The notes under the pieces were generated by a model that saw only the letters and a program-made list of their open reading frames with translations, did not search any database and was not told where the DNA came from. Made by a program: the position numbers and the translations under genes. This document shows positions 42,441 through 51,207 of a stretch of DNA of 64,000 bases, one piece after another (position 1 is the stretch's first letter; each line of letters opens with the position of its first letter). The DNA comes from an uncultured Lachnospiraceae bacterium (GTDB lineage: Bacteria > Bacillota > Clostridia > Lachnospirales > Lachnospiraceae), in contig CANTEG010000008.1 in assembly GCA_947652735.1 (NCBI GenBank), positions 78,878 through 142,877 of the forward strand, written 5' to 3'.

Positions 42441-44255
42441 ATGTGTGGAATAATTGGATTTACAGGTAATATACCTGCAAAGAACATCATAATAGACGGG
42501 CTTGAGCAACTGGAATACAGGGGCTATGACAGTGCAGGTATTGCTTTGCTGGAAGCTGGAGAAATCAGCGTAAAAAAAAGGACGGGAAAGGTTGCAGAGC
42601 TTAGAAAGCTATGTGAGTCAGATGACAACAAGGCAACATGCGGAATCGGACACACGAGATGGGCGACACATGGTGGTGTTACGGATATCAATGCACACCC
42701 GCACAGATGTGGTCAGGTTGTTCTTATACACAACGGAATTATTGAAAATTATAAACAGCTTATAACAGAATACGGGCTTTCGGGAAAGCTTGTGTCCGAG
42801 ACTGATACTGAGGTTGTGGCAGCACTTTTGGATACATTTTATAGTGGTGACCCCGTGGAAGCTATTAGGAAAACAATAAAGGCGTTGTCGGGTGCATTTG
42901 CACTCTGCATTATGTTTCAGGATATACCCGATACAATATATTCCATCAGAAATGTAAGTCCGCTTATTGCAACCTCTTGTGAACAGGGTTCGATTATTGC
43001 GTCAGATCTCACGGCAGTAATATCATTTTCAAAGGAATATTTTGTAGTACCTGAGTATCATATACTTACTCTTACAAAGGATGGAATCGATGTCAGGGAT
43101 TTGAAGGGAAATCAGGTTAAGCCTGAAATGCTTTCAGTAAATTGGGATATAGCCAGTGCCAAGAAAGGTGGCTATCCGTTTTTTATGCTGAAAGAAATTT
43201 ATGAGCAGCCGGATGCCATAAGAAATACGGTTGCACCAAGAGCAGGCTTAGGTTTGCCTGATTTCACTGATGACGGAATTGATGATGAGGTATTAAAGAA
43301 CTGTAAGCGGATAACCGTTGTTGCATGCGGAACTGCTATGCATGCAGGAATGGTGGGAAAACATATTATCGAAAGTAGATTGAGAATCCCTGTGCAGGTG
43401 GAAATTGCATCTGAATTCAGGTACAAAAATCCAATCATAGATGAGGAGACATTAACGATAGTTCTGTCGCAGTCAGGAGAGACGATTGATACGCTTGAGG
43501 CCTTGAAGCTTGCAAAGAAAAACGGCTCAAAGGTTATCTCCATAGTAAATGTCAAGGGTTCTACAATTGCCCGTGAGAGTGACTACGTTCTTTATACCCA
43601 TGCGGGACCTGAGATTGCGGTAGCGAGTACAAAGGCATATACGGTCCAGGTTGCAGCCATGTATCTTCTCACGTGCAGAATGGGGCTGGTAAAAGGAATT
43701 TGGACTGAAGCCGAGGCAAAACATTTTATGGGCAAGCTTATAAATGCTCCCAATATTATAGAAGCTACCCTGAAAATGGCAAATGACATTAAGCGAATTG
43801 CAAATCATATCAAGCTGGCTGCCGATGCTTTCTATATTGGCAGAGGCTTGGACTACACCATGAGCCTTGAGGCAGCATTAAAGCTTAAGGAGATTTCATA
43901 TGTACATGCCGAGGCATACGCAGCGGGAGAACTTAAGCACGGTACGATTGCACTTATTACCGAAAATGTTCCTGTAATTGCATTTGCAACCCAGGAGGAT
44001 GTATACAGTAAGGTAATATCAAATATAAGGGAGGTAAAGGCGAGAGGTGCCTATGTTGTACTTGTCAGCATGGATGAATCAGTGGATGACCCTGCCATCT
44101 GTGATAAGCATATCAGAATACCGAAGCTGGAACCTGAGTTTACGTCATTTGCAACGGCTGTCATATTGCAGCTTATTGCATATTATACATCTGAGGCAAA
44201 GGGACTTGATGTAGATAAACCTAGAAATCTTGCGAAATCAGTAACAGTGGAATAA
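42441..44255 (+). CDS. glmS: Glutamine-fructose-6-phosphate aminotransferase
   Basis: 604 residues. The N-terminal Cys2 (MCGIIGF) is the catalytic nucleophile, with GYDSAGIAL and HTRWATHG in the glutaminase domain. Two SIS domains follow: VACGTAMHAG, SQSGETIDTLEAL, SLEAALKLKEISYVHAEA, and KHGTIALI near the end. It makes glucosamine-6-phosphate for peptidoglycan and for the UDP-GlcNAc used by the polysaccharide locus. Expression should be set by the ribozyme upstream. AAGGAG precedes the ATG. Confidence 0.98.
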   Translation: MCGIIGFTGNIPAKNIIIDGLEQLEYRGYDSAGIALLEAGEISVKKRTGKVAELRKLCESDDNKATCGIGHTRWATHGGVTDINAHPHRCGQVVLIHNGIIENYKQLITEYGLSGKLVSETDTEVVAALLDTFYSGDPVEAIRKTIKALSGAFALCIMFQDIPDTIYSIRNVSPLIATSCEQGSIIASDLTAVISFSKEYFVVPEYHILTLTKDGIDVRDLKGNQVKPEMLSVNWDIASAKKGGYPFFMLKEIYEQPDAIRNTVAPRAGLGLPDFTDDGIDDEVLKNCKRITVVACGTAMHAGMVGKHIIESRLRIPVQVEIASEFRYKNPIIDEETLTIVLSQSGETIDTLEALKLAKKNGSKVISIVNVKGSTIARESDYVLYTHAGPEIAVASTKAYTVQVAAMYLLTCRMGLVKGIWTEAEAKHFMGKLINAPNIIEATLKMANDIKRIANHIKLAADAFYIGRGLDYTMSLEAALKLKEISYVHAEAYAAGELKHGTIALITENVPVIAFATQEDVYSKVISNIREVKARGAYVVLVSMDESVDDPAICDKHIRIPKLEPEFTSFATAVILQLIAYYTSEAKGLDVDKPRNLAKSVTVE

Positions 44256-44336
44256 AAATGTAAATGGATGGTGCATAGCTCCCTAAAATGAGCAAATCAT
44301 GGGCAGGTGATGTACAGTCTTATAAATGAGCAAGTT

Positions 44337-44382
44337 AAAAATAAACGGCAGGGACAACATGTTGTCCCTGCCGTTTATTTTT
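44337..44382. terminator. Bidirectional terminator between convergent genes
   Basis: A perfect 46-base palindrome centred on CAACATGTTG, with GGCAGGGACAAC as the GC-rich part and A/T runs at both ends. It lies between glmS and the convergent lipoprotein gene, so it can end both transcripts. Confidence 0.9.
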
Positions 44383-44424
44383 GGCACGCTTCTTGCAAAG
44401 CCTTAAACTACAGTGCCGAAAACT
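44382..44424. repeat. Hairpin-module repeat, partial copy 3
   Basis: GGCACGCTTCTTGCAAAGCCTTAAACTACAGTGCC resembles 13815-13859 (GGCACGCTTCTGGCGAAGC ... AACTACAGTGCC). The ends GGCAC and GTGCC pair. The rest of the repeat is missing. Confidence 0.55.
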
Positions 44425-44432
44425 CTTTAATC

Positions 44433-45158
44433 TTATTCGCTTTCTGTATTATCTGTGTTCTCTGAATTTTCCATGCTTTCCTTTACAGAGGATGCGGCAA
44501 TCATTGCAGAGTCAATTGCCATAAAGTCATGGTCACCGATGTAGTATGTGTTACCATCCTTGATGATGGTAACTGTTACGATGACAGGTTCTGCATAGCT
44601 GACATTTAAGCATCCTGCGTGTAATATTTCGAGCATGCCTGTAGAAAATTCGGTCTGGTACTGCTCCATTGTGTAATTGTTGTAATCGCCATTTGCAACC
44701 TTTTCGTTGAAGTGTTCCACATATGCGGTGACATCCTCTGAGGTTTGGGCAAATATATCAATCGGGTATATGGTAACATCAACACAGTATTGTGTGCCTG
44801 ATTTATATGCCTTTGAAACCTTGTAGTTGACTTTTCGGTAAATTTCCTTTGCAAGCTTCACATATTCAGCCCGCATGTCAGGAGCTTCGGATATCTGTAT
44901 GCTGTAATAAGAAAGAATATTGTCGGCAAGATATTCGGCATTTGCCTCATAAAGGGCATCCGCATCGTCCTTATTGGCACCTGTTGACTCTATATAATCT
45001 TTTGTAGCACCTAGGTAATTTATGGCAATCAGACTTTTTATGTAGTTTTGGTATCTTTTCTCGTACTTATCCGAGCAACCGGTAAGGGATGCAAGCAGCA
45101 TTGCTGCGATAAGGACTAGGGCGAGCTTTTGCGTTTTCAAGTTAAGACTGGTTTTCAT
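44433..45158 (-). CDS. Exported lipoprotein of unknown function
   Basis: 241 residues. A basic start, a hydrophobic stretch and the lipobox LTGC (Cys about residue 28) mark it as a lipoprotein on the outer membrane face. The mature part has helices (YIKSLIAINYLGA, YEANAEYLADNILSYY) and then a beta-rich region (QYCVDVTIYPIDIF, VIVTVTIIKDGNTYYI). I recall similar DUF5105-type lipoproteins in Firmicutes but cannot place it. GGAGGA precedes the ATG on the minus strand. Confidence 0.65.
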   Translation of the reverse strand: MKTSLNLKTQKLALVLIAAMLLASLTGCSDKYEKRYQNYIKSLIAINYLGATKDYIESTGANKDDADALYEANAEYLADNILSYYSIQISEAPDMRAEYVKLAKEIYRKVNYKVSKAYKSGTQYCVDVTIYPIDIFAQTSEDVTAYVEHFNEKVANGDYNNYTMEQYQTEFSTGMLEILHAGCLNVSYAEPVIVTVTIIKDGNTYYIGDHDFMAIDSAMIAASSVKESMENSENTDNTESE

Positions 45159-45338
45159 ATAAAAGATTCCTCCAAAAAATAACGAGTAACAAAATTGCTA
45201 AACAAAAATAATATAACATATATCATTTGCAAATGCGATAGAAAAAATAAAAAAATAAGTGCATTGTACATTTATATGTGATATACTTATGCTAGATTTT
45301 AATATGGTTTGATGCTCTAAAGAGAAAGGGGATATAAA

Positions 45339-46187
45339 ATGGAACCACAATTTAAAACAGCTTCATTTGGTGGATATGACAAAAAGGCAGTTGATACATA
45401 TATAGAGGAGACCCGCACAGCACACAAGAAAGAGGTGGATGAGCTTAAGGCAAACGTTTTAAAGCTTAGCGAAACCGTAAAAAATCTCCATACGATGAGA
45501 GAGGTAAATCTCAACGAATCGTCAAGCACGATTGATAACCTGAAAAAGGTAAATGATGAGCTTCAGGATGAGATTACGCAACTGAAAAATCAACTTGTAA
45601 ATTATAAAAATAGAGATGAGGAATCAGCTAGCAGATATGAGTCTATATCGAGAACCCTGTTAGAGGCAAGAGAAAGTGCAGATGCCCTCTTAAAGGAAAC
45701 GACTGATAAGTGTGATGCCATAACGGCAGAAAATCAGGCGGAATGTGACAGACTCAGAAGTGAGACTGAGGCAAACTGTGAGAGACTTACAAATGAAACC
45801 GTGGCAAGCTGCGAGAAGCTTCGTGCAGAAACTACAAGCTCCTGTCAGGAAATGAAAGAGTCCACTTATGCAAATTGTGATGACCTTAAAAGGCGTACAA
45901 AGGAAGAAACTGACAACCTTAGGGAAGAAACAGAAAACAGTTGCAGAGAGGCAAATCGTCAGACTCAGGAATACTGTGCGGCTCTTCGGGCAGAGACAGA
46001 AAATGAGTGTGAAGAACTTCGTAATCAGGCAAGGACAGATGCGTACAATGCAAGGATGGCAGTTAAGAGAGAATGTGAAAATCTGGGAATCTTTATGTCA
46101 GAATTGATAGGTGCTGTTGACAACGTAGTAAAAGCGTGTGATGACACTAAGACAATAGCAGCACAGCAGTTTCCGGATTTGCAGTAA
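45339..46187 (+). CDS. DivIVA-like coiled-coil protein with a cysteine every 11 residues
   Basis: 282 residues, cytoplasmic. The start FKTASFGGYDKKAVDTYIEE fits the DivIVA/GpsB membrane-binding N-terminus, and a heptad coiled coil covers about 25-120. From residue 125 comes an 11-residue repeat starting with cysteine: Cys at 125, 136, 147, 158, 169, 180, 202, 213, 224 and 246. Only 191 (Thr) and 235 (Ala) break the register. A typical unit is CERLTNETVAS. Hendecad repeats form straight or right-handed coiled coils, so the cysteines would line one face. A polar-organising or division role is plausible from the N-terminus; the cysteine array is unexplained. Confidence 0.75.
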   Translation: MEPQFKTASFGGYDKKAVDTYIEETRTAHKKEVDELKANVLKLSETVKNLHTMREVNLNESSSTIDNLKKVNDELQDEITQLKNQLVNYKNRDEESASRYESISRTLLEARESADALLKETTDKCDAITAENQAECDRLRSETEANCERLTNETVASCEKLRAETTSSCQEMKESTYANCDDLKRRTKEETDNLREETENSCREANRQTQEYCAALRAETENECEELRNQARTDAYNARMAVKRECENLGIFMSELIGAVDNVVKACDDTKTIAAQQFPDLQ

Positions 46188-46198
46188 TCAGAAATCGG

Positions 46199-46235
46199 AT
46201 AGGGCTGTTGCGTGACCTGCGACAGCCCTATTATT
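46199..46235 (+). terminator. Terminator after the DivIVA-like gene
   Basis: ATAGGGCTGT (46199-46208) pairs with ACAGCCCTAT around a GC-rich loop, followed by TATTTGTTT. Probably isolates this gene from the PAS/GAF gene. Confidence 0.65.
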
Positions 46236-46289
46236 TGTTTAATACGGATGCAGGCAGACATTTCACTATTTATACAGGAGGAAACGCGT

Positions 46290-48047
46290 ATGGTATTAGA
46301 GAACATATATCTTAGAAAAGCAGTTGCCAAGGCGGGGTATGTTGTTATTGTAAAAACCTGTCAAAAAAACAGCAAAGCGAGCAAGGTTGAATACATTTCT
46401 CCAAATGCATCCATGCTTGGTATGAATATTGAAATGATTAACAAGGGCATGAAGCTGGTGGAGGACTATATTTTTCCTGAAGACAGGGAGCAGGTTGCAA
46501 GAACTGTGGTAAATGCCCTCAAATCAAATGTTGACAGCTATGTCCATGAGTACAGGATGGTCGGTGACGATGGCACGCTTTATAATGTGTCAAATGAAAT
46601 TGCCATTGTGGATGAGGATGAGGATACCTTCAAGGTTGAAATGTACATAAGCTTAGTGCAGGCAAAAAGTAATCATGCGGCAGAGACGCGAAAGGGCTAT
46701 GACGGCTCAACTGCCACATATGAGCATATCCTTGAAAATGACTGGTTTCCGATAATGATGAAAAGCTTTTCGGAATTTTCCCTGCTCTATTCAGCGTTTG
46801 TTGATATGGATGGCAAGGTTGTATTTGAACCTGTGGGTCCGGCAACCAATTTAGGGGATTTCTATGATTTATTTGAGAAGCCGGCATACAAGGAATATTA
46901 TAAATTTATTGCCAGCACGGCACTGGATTCAGATAAAGCAGTTATCATTGACCGTGAGGAAGGCGGAACCGGAAAAATATGTGCCGCTCCTATTGTAGTA
47001 AACGGAGAGGCAAGGGGACTTTGGATTCTTGGCTCGTATACAAAGGAAGAAACAGAGACGCTTAAGGAGATATGTGAATATCATCGTACCATAGCGGGCA
47101 TAATGTCAGATTATCTTTACAAAAATGAACTTGCCGCCATTGAAGCTGCAAAATCTAAGGGGGCAGGTATTAAGCTTCGTGAGGAGCTTGCAAGGCAGAG
47201 TATAATTAATGATGCACTTTCCAAGGTGAACAGTAGACTGATAGACTCAGTTGAACAGGTTGTGGGCGAATTGCTGAGGGATGTTGGCATCAACATGGAC
47301 ATAGATAAAATGATGTTTTACACGGTTGCCAAAACGCCGAAAGCAGATTTGGTTCTAAAAAATTACTGGGATGTGAGTGGAAGTATACCGGGGGAGGAGA
47401 TTGTAAAGCTGCTTCCGGGAAATAAATATATATTTGCACATCAGTTTGAGAAAAATGATGGGCGTTATATTGTGGATAACAATAATATGACTGCCGATGG
47501 CAAATTGAATATTATGAGATATGGTTTTAAAGCAGCGTTGGCACATGCAATCTATATGAATGATGAGTTATATGGCATGCTTGTGTTTGCCGAGTGTAAA
47601 TCAGACAGGGCTTGGACGGTGGAGGAACTCAGGTTTGCAAAGAGTATTACACTGGTGATTCAAAATATACTTGAAAATGCATATGGTGATGATAATATTA
47701 GAAATGTGAATAAACATCTGATAGAGACATACAATAACTTCGATGTGGGAATATTTGTTAGAGACGCCTACACGGGAGAAGTGCTTTTCTCGAATAAAAA
47801 AATGGATGACATGCTGGGATATGATTTTAAATACGGTGACAGTTGTGAGCTTATTACAGATTTGCGTGACAGGTATGACAATATTTCAGGTATGAGAAAA
47901 TCATTTATTACAAAAAATAAAGTGACAAAATGGAGAAGCTACATTCAGAAACTTGACGCAATTATGGATATTACAGAGATAAACATGGAGTGGCTCAGTG
48001 GCCAGCCGGCATCCCTTATTATTCTTAGAGAAGCAGGAGATTCTTAG
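46290..48047 (+). CDS. PAS/GAF sensor protein lacking an output domain
   Basis: 585 residues from the ATG at 46290, which has GGAGG 8 bases upstream. Residues about 15-125 are a PAS_3-type fold (YISPNASMLGM, FPEDREQVAR, EYRMVGDDGTLYNVSNE). About 155-285 looks like a PocR/GAF-type sensor (GKICAAPIVVNGEARGLWILG). A helical linker about 290-345 leads to a second GAF-like domain (about 345-480), and the C-terminus (about 490-580) is another PAS (VGIFVRDAYTGEVLFSN). I find no GGDEF, EAL, kinase or DNA-binding region. It does not look truncated, since the frame ends after a complete PAS. It probably acts through a partner. Confidence 0.65.
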   Translation: MVLENIYLRKAVAKAGYVVIVKTCQKNSKASKVEYISPNASMLGMNIEMINKGMKLVEDYIFPEDREQVARTVVNALKSNVDSYVHEYRMVGDDGTLYNVSNEIAIVDEDEDTFKVEMYISLVQAKSNHAAETRKGYDGSTATYEHILENDWFPIMMKSFSEFSLLYSAFVDMDGKVVFEPVGPATNLGDFYDLFEKPAYKEYYKFIASTALDSDKAVIIDREEGGTGKICAAPIVVNGEARGLWILGSYTKEETETLKEICEYHRTIAGIMSDYLYKNELAAIEAAKSKGAGIKLREELARQSIINDALSKVNSRLIDSVEQVVGELLRDVGINMDIDKMMFYTVAKTPKADLVLKNYWDVSGSIPGEEIVKLLPGNKYIFAHQFEKNDGRYIVDNNNMTADGKLNIMRYGFKAALAHAIYMNDELYGMLVFAECKSDRAWTVEELRFAKSITLVIQNILENAYGDDNIRNVNKHLIETYNNFDVGIFVRDAYTGEVLFSNKKMDDMLGYDFKYGDSCELITDLRDRYDNISGMRKSFITKNKVTKWRSYIQKLDAIMDITEINMEWLSGQPASLIILREAGDS

Positions 48048-48116
48048 AACAGCACTTCTACAGTTAATAAAAAGGAAAGTTATGACGATATATTTGTTAA
48101 CGGGAAAGGAGACACT

Positions 48117-49106
48117 ATGGCAGGTTCAGATGTTGGTATAGATTTAGGAACAGCCAGTATTTTAGTATATGTTAAGGGTAAAGGAGTAGTATTGAAAGAA
48201 CCATCTGTCGTAGCATACGACAGAGATACAAATTCCATTAAGGCAATAGGTGAAGAAGCAAGACTTATGCTGGGAAGAACCCCGGGTAACATAGTTGCAG
48301 TGAGACCATTGAGACAGGGAGTTATTTCAGACTACAAGATTACCGAAAAAATGCTCAAGTATTTTATTGAGAAAGCGGTTGGAAAAAGCTTTTTCGGCAG
48401 GAGGCCGAGAATAAGCGTATGTGTACCGTCAGGTGCGACTGAGGTAGAGAAGAAGGCAGTTGAGGATGCCACATATCAGGCGGGTGCAAGGGATGTTTAT
48501 ATTATCGAGGAACCTGTTGCGGCAGCAATCGGTGCAGGTATAGACATTTCAAGACCTTGTGGAAACATGATTGTAGATATAGGCGGGGGAACGACAGATA
48601 TTGCGGTTATATCCCTCGATGGAATAGTTGTAAATTCATCCCTTAAAATTGCAGGAGATGATTTTGATGATGCAATCGTAAGATTTATGCGAAAAAGGCA
48701 CAATCTACTCATAGGTGAGAGAACAGCCGAGGACATTAAGATAAATATTGGAACCTGTTATAAAAGACCGGAAAATATTACAATGGATATACGGGGACGT
48801 AATCTTGTGACCGGACTTCCGAAAACCGTTACGGTATCTTCTGATGAGACGGAGGAAGCGCTGAGAGAGGTTACTGCACAGATAGTTGATGCAGTTCACT
48901 CTGTGCTGGAGCGCACTCCACCTGAGCTTTCTGCTGATATAGCAGACAGAGGTATAGTATTAACAGGCGGTGGGGCATTGCTTCATGGCTTGGAGGATCT
49001 TATCGAGGAAAATACCGGAATAACGACAATGACTGCGGAGCAGCCGCTTACGGCAGTTGCAATTGGAACAGGAAAATATATAGAATTTTCAAGTGAAAAG
49101 AATTAG
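48117..49106 (+). CDS. mreB: MreB/Mbl-type rod-shape actin homologue
   Basis: 329 residues. DVGIDLGTASILVYVKGKG is the phosphate-1 loop, IEEPVAAAIGAGIDI and VDIGGGTTDIAVISLDG are phosphate-2, and GIVLTGGGALLHGLEDLI is the adenosine motif. It polymerises under the membrane and directs wall synthesis. The location directly upstream of flgF/flgG parallels the mbl-flhO-flhP order in Bacillus, so it is likely the Mbl-type paralogue. GGAAAGGAG precedes the ATG. Confidence 0.93.
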   Translation: MAGSDVGIDLGTASILVYVKGKGVVLKEPSVVAYDRDTNSIKAIGEEARLMLGRTPGNIVAVRPLRQGVISDYKITEKMLKYFIEKAVGKSFFGRRPRISVCVPSGATEVEKKAVEDATYQAGARDVYIIEEPVAAAIGAGIDISRPCGNMIVDIGGGTTDIAVISLDGIVVNSSLKIAGDDFDDAIVRFMRKRHNLLIGERTAEDIKINIGTCYKRPENITMDIRGRNLVTGLPKTVTVSSDETEEALREVTAQIVDAVHSVLERTPPELSADIADRGIVLTGGGALLHGLEDLIEENTGITTMTAEQPLTAVAIGTGKYIEFSSEKN

Positions 49107-49117
49107 GAGTTGAGAAA

Positions 49118-49900
49118 ATGGTAAGAGCGCTATTTACAGCATGGACAGGTATGCGCAACGAACAAAGACGTATGGACGTTGTGACAAATAACATGGCGAA
49201 TGCGGATACCACGGGATTTAAAAAGATTGATGTTACTTCACAGTCCTTTGACAGACAGCTTGCAGTAAAAATCAATGATTCCACAGAGGGCGTAAATGTG
49301 ATACGTGGTATAGGCGGCATGACCTTGGGAGTAAAAATAGGTGAGACATACTATGATATGACTCAGGGCAATTTCAGGGAGACCGGAAGCCAGTACAATT
49401 TTGCATTGGACGGCAGAGGCTTTTTTACCATTAGCACAACGGACAAGGGTGGAACCGAACATATCAGATATACGAGAGACGGAGATTTCACTGTGACCAG
49501 GGAAGGTTATCTTGTGACCAAGGATGGAGATTATGTGTTAGGCGATGGCGGAAACCGTATTCAGATTCCGGGAGCCAATTTGGTAGATATCAGCGTGAAT
49601 GAAAATGGAGAAATTTACGTTGGAAACAATTATATTTCTACTTTGCAAATAGTTGATTTTGATAATTATGATGCACTTTCAAGCTATGGGGAAAACATGT
49701 ATGAGCCTGTAGAGGGTGCTAACATAATTCAGTCAAATGCGACCGTTACCCAAAGATATCTTGAGATGTCAAACGTTAACATGGTAACAGAGATGGTTGA
49801 TATGATAGCAATCACAAGAGCATATGAGACAAACCAGAAGATGATTCAGACGGTTGATAACACACTTGAAAAAGCAACGACAGAAATTGGTCGTGTTTAA
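49118..49900 (+). CDS. flgF: Flagellar rod/hook-basal body protein (FlgF/FlhO type)
   Basis: 260 residues. FTAWTGMRNEQRRMDVVTNN and MANADTTGFKK form the N-terminal flagellar rod motif, and MSNVNMVTEMVDMIAITRAYE is the C-terminal one. Together they form the D0 coiled coil of axial proteins. It starts 11 bases after mreB. By size and order it is the first of the two FlgG-like rod proteins (FlhO in Bacillus). Confidence 0.9.
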   Translation: MVRALFTAWTGMRNEQRRMDVVTNNMANADTTGFKKIDVTSQSFDRQLAVKINDSTEGVNVIRGIGGMTLGVKIGETYYDMTQGNFRETGSQYNFALDGRGFFTISTTDKGGTEHIRYTRDGDFTVTREGYLVTKDGDYVLGDGGNRIQIPGANLVDISVNENGEIYVGNNYISTLQIVDFDNYDALSSYGENMYEPVEGANIIQSNATVTQRYLEMSNVNMVTEMVDMIAITRAYETNQKMIQTVDNTLEKATTEIGRV

Positions 49901-49928
49901 TATAGAGCTTGAATGGAGGTAATAAAAT

Positions 49929-50768
49929 ATGATGCGTTCATTATGGACTGCGGCATCAGGAATGAGAGCACAGCAGACAAACGTAGATAATATAGCAAAC
50001 AATCTTGCAAACGTTAATACAATAGGATATAAGGCACAGGAGGCTACATTTAAGTCCCTTCTTTATCAGAACCTGCAATCAACATCAACCAATAATGCAG
50101 GCGAAAACAAGCCTGTTGCGGCAGAAGTGGGACTTGGTACGAGGACTGCGGCAATCACAGCAATGTTTACCCAGGGAAATATTACGGATACGGAGAGTCC
50201 GTTCTGTATGGCAATTGAGGGAGACGGATTTTTCCAGGTAAGAAATTCCGATGGAGATATTTTGTATACAAGAGACGGAAGCTTTAATATATCACCGACA
50301 GATGACGGAAACTACTTATGTACATCTGATGGTTACTTTGTGTTAGACCAGTATGGAAACAATATTGTGCTTCCAAACACATATGTTGCGGCTGATTTGC
50401 AGGTTACAAAGGAAGGTGTTCTCGGATTTCCTGGAGCAGATGGAAATGTTGTCCCACTCACGGGAACAAACGCACAGGGACAGACATATGAGATAACCTT
50501 TGGGCTTGTACAGTTTAACAATCCTGCCGGACTTACCAAGGAGGGCGGAAACAACTATGCGGTAAGCGTTGCATCGGGAGACCCGATAGCTGAGGGAACC
50601 GGAAATGCGACACCAAGTAAGATACACCAAAAGCATATGGAGTCATCAAATGTAGATGTTGCAAACGAGATGGTAGACCTTATCGTGGCACAGAGAGCGT
50701 ATGAGATGAACTCAAAAGCAATACAGGCAACAGACGAAATGATGCAGCAGGCAAATAACCTGAGATAG
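49929..50768 (+). CDS. flgG: Flagellar distal rod protein
   Basis: 279 residues. RSLWTAASGMRAQQTNVDNI and ANNLANVNTIGYK at the start, and SSNVDVANEMVDLIVAQRAYEMNSKAIQ at the end, are full FlgG signatures. It builds the distal rod outside the membrane after export. GGAGGT precedes the start; a second ATG follows immediately. Confidence 0.95.
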   Translation: MMRSLWTAASGMRAQQTNVDNIANNLANVNTIGYKAQEATFKSLLYQNLQSTSTNNAGENKPVAAEVGLGTRTAAITAMFTQGNITDTESPFCMAIEGDGFFQVRNSDGDILYTRDGSFNISPTDDGNYLCTSDGYFVLDQYGNNIVLPNTYVAADLQVTKEGVLGFPGADGNVVPLTGTNAQGQTYEITFGLVQFNNPAGLTKEGGNNYAVSVASGDPIAEGTGNATPSKIHQKHMESSNVDVANEMVDLIVAQRAYEMNSKAIQATDEMMQQANNLR

Positions 50769-50857
50769 TAAGAGGTACATAGTGTCAGCTTATTTGCTGA
50801 AAGTAAATTTAGTTTTATAGGAAAATGGGCTGATATTTAAGACAGGGAGGTAGAATC

Positions 50858-51202
50858 ATGGATATGTCAGTGAATGCAGGCGATTACGCATCCGTATATA
50901 ATGATACACAGACGTCGGGGCTTGAGAGTCGGCTGAAAACTTCAAATTCAGATAAAATGACCGACAAGCAGGCGATGGAGGCATGTAAGGAATTTGAGGC
51001 ATATATGTTAGAGCAAATATATAAGTCTATGGAAAAAACGGTAATGCGTGCTGAGGAAAAGAGCGATTATGAGGAATATTTCGGGGACATGCTGACGCAG
51101 GAATATGCCAGCATTGCAATGGAGCAGGGAGGCATAGGACTTGCACGCCAGCTTTACGAATCCATGCAAAGAAATAATCAGCTTAATATAACCAGTGAGT
51201 AA
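50858..51202 (+). CDS. flgJ: FlgJ-type rod-binding domain protein
   Basis: 114 residues. ACKEFEAYMLEQIYKSMEKT, then YEEYFGDMLTQEYASIAMEQ and GGIGLARQLYE, are the rod-binding (Rod-binding/FlgJ N) domain. The muramidase half found in proteobacterial FlgJ is absent, as usual in Firmicutes. It caps the rod during assembly. GGGAGG precedes the ATG. Confidence 0.88.
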   Translation: MDMSVNAGDYASVYNDTQTSGLESRLKTSNSDKMTDKQAMEACKEFEAYMLEQIYKSMEKTVMRAEEKSDYEEYFGDMLTQEYASIAMEQGGIGLARQLYESMQRNNQLNITSE

Positions 51203-51207
51203 CAGGT

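Noticed and set aside
48064-48091. Possible sigma-28 promoter before mreB (TTAA, 17 bases, ACGATAT)
   Set aside because: Both elements deviate from consensus and mreB genes are not usually sigma-28 controlled.
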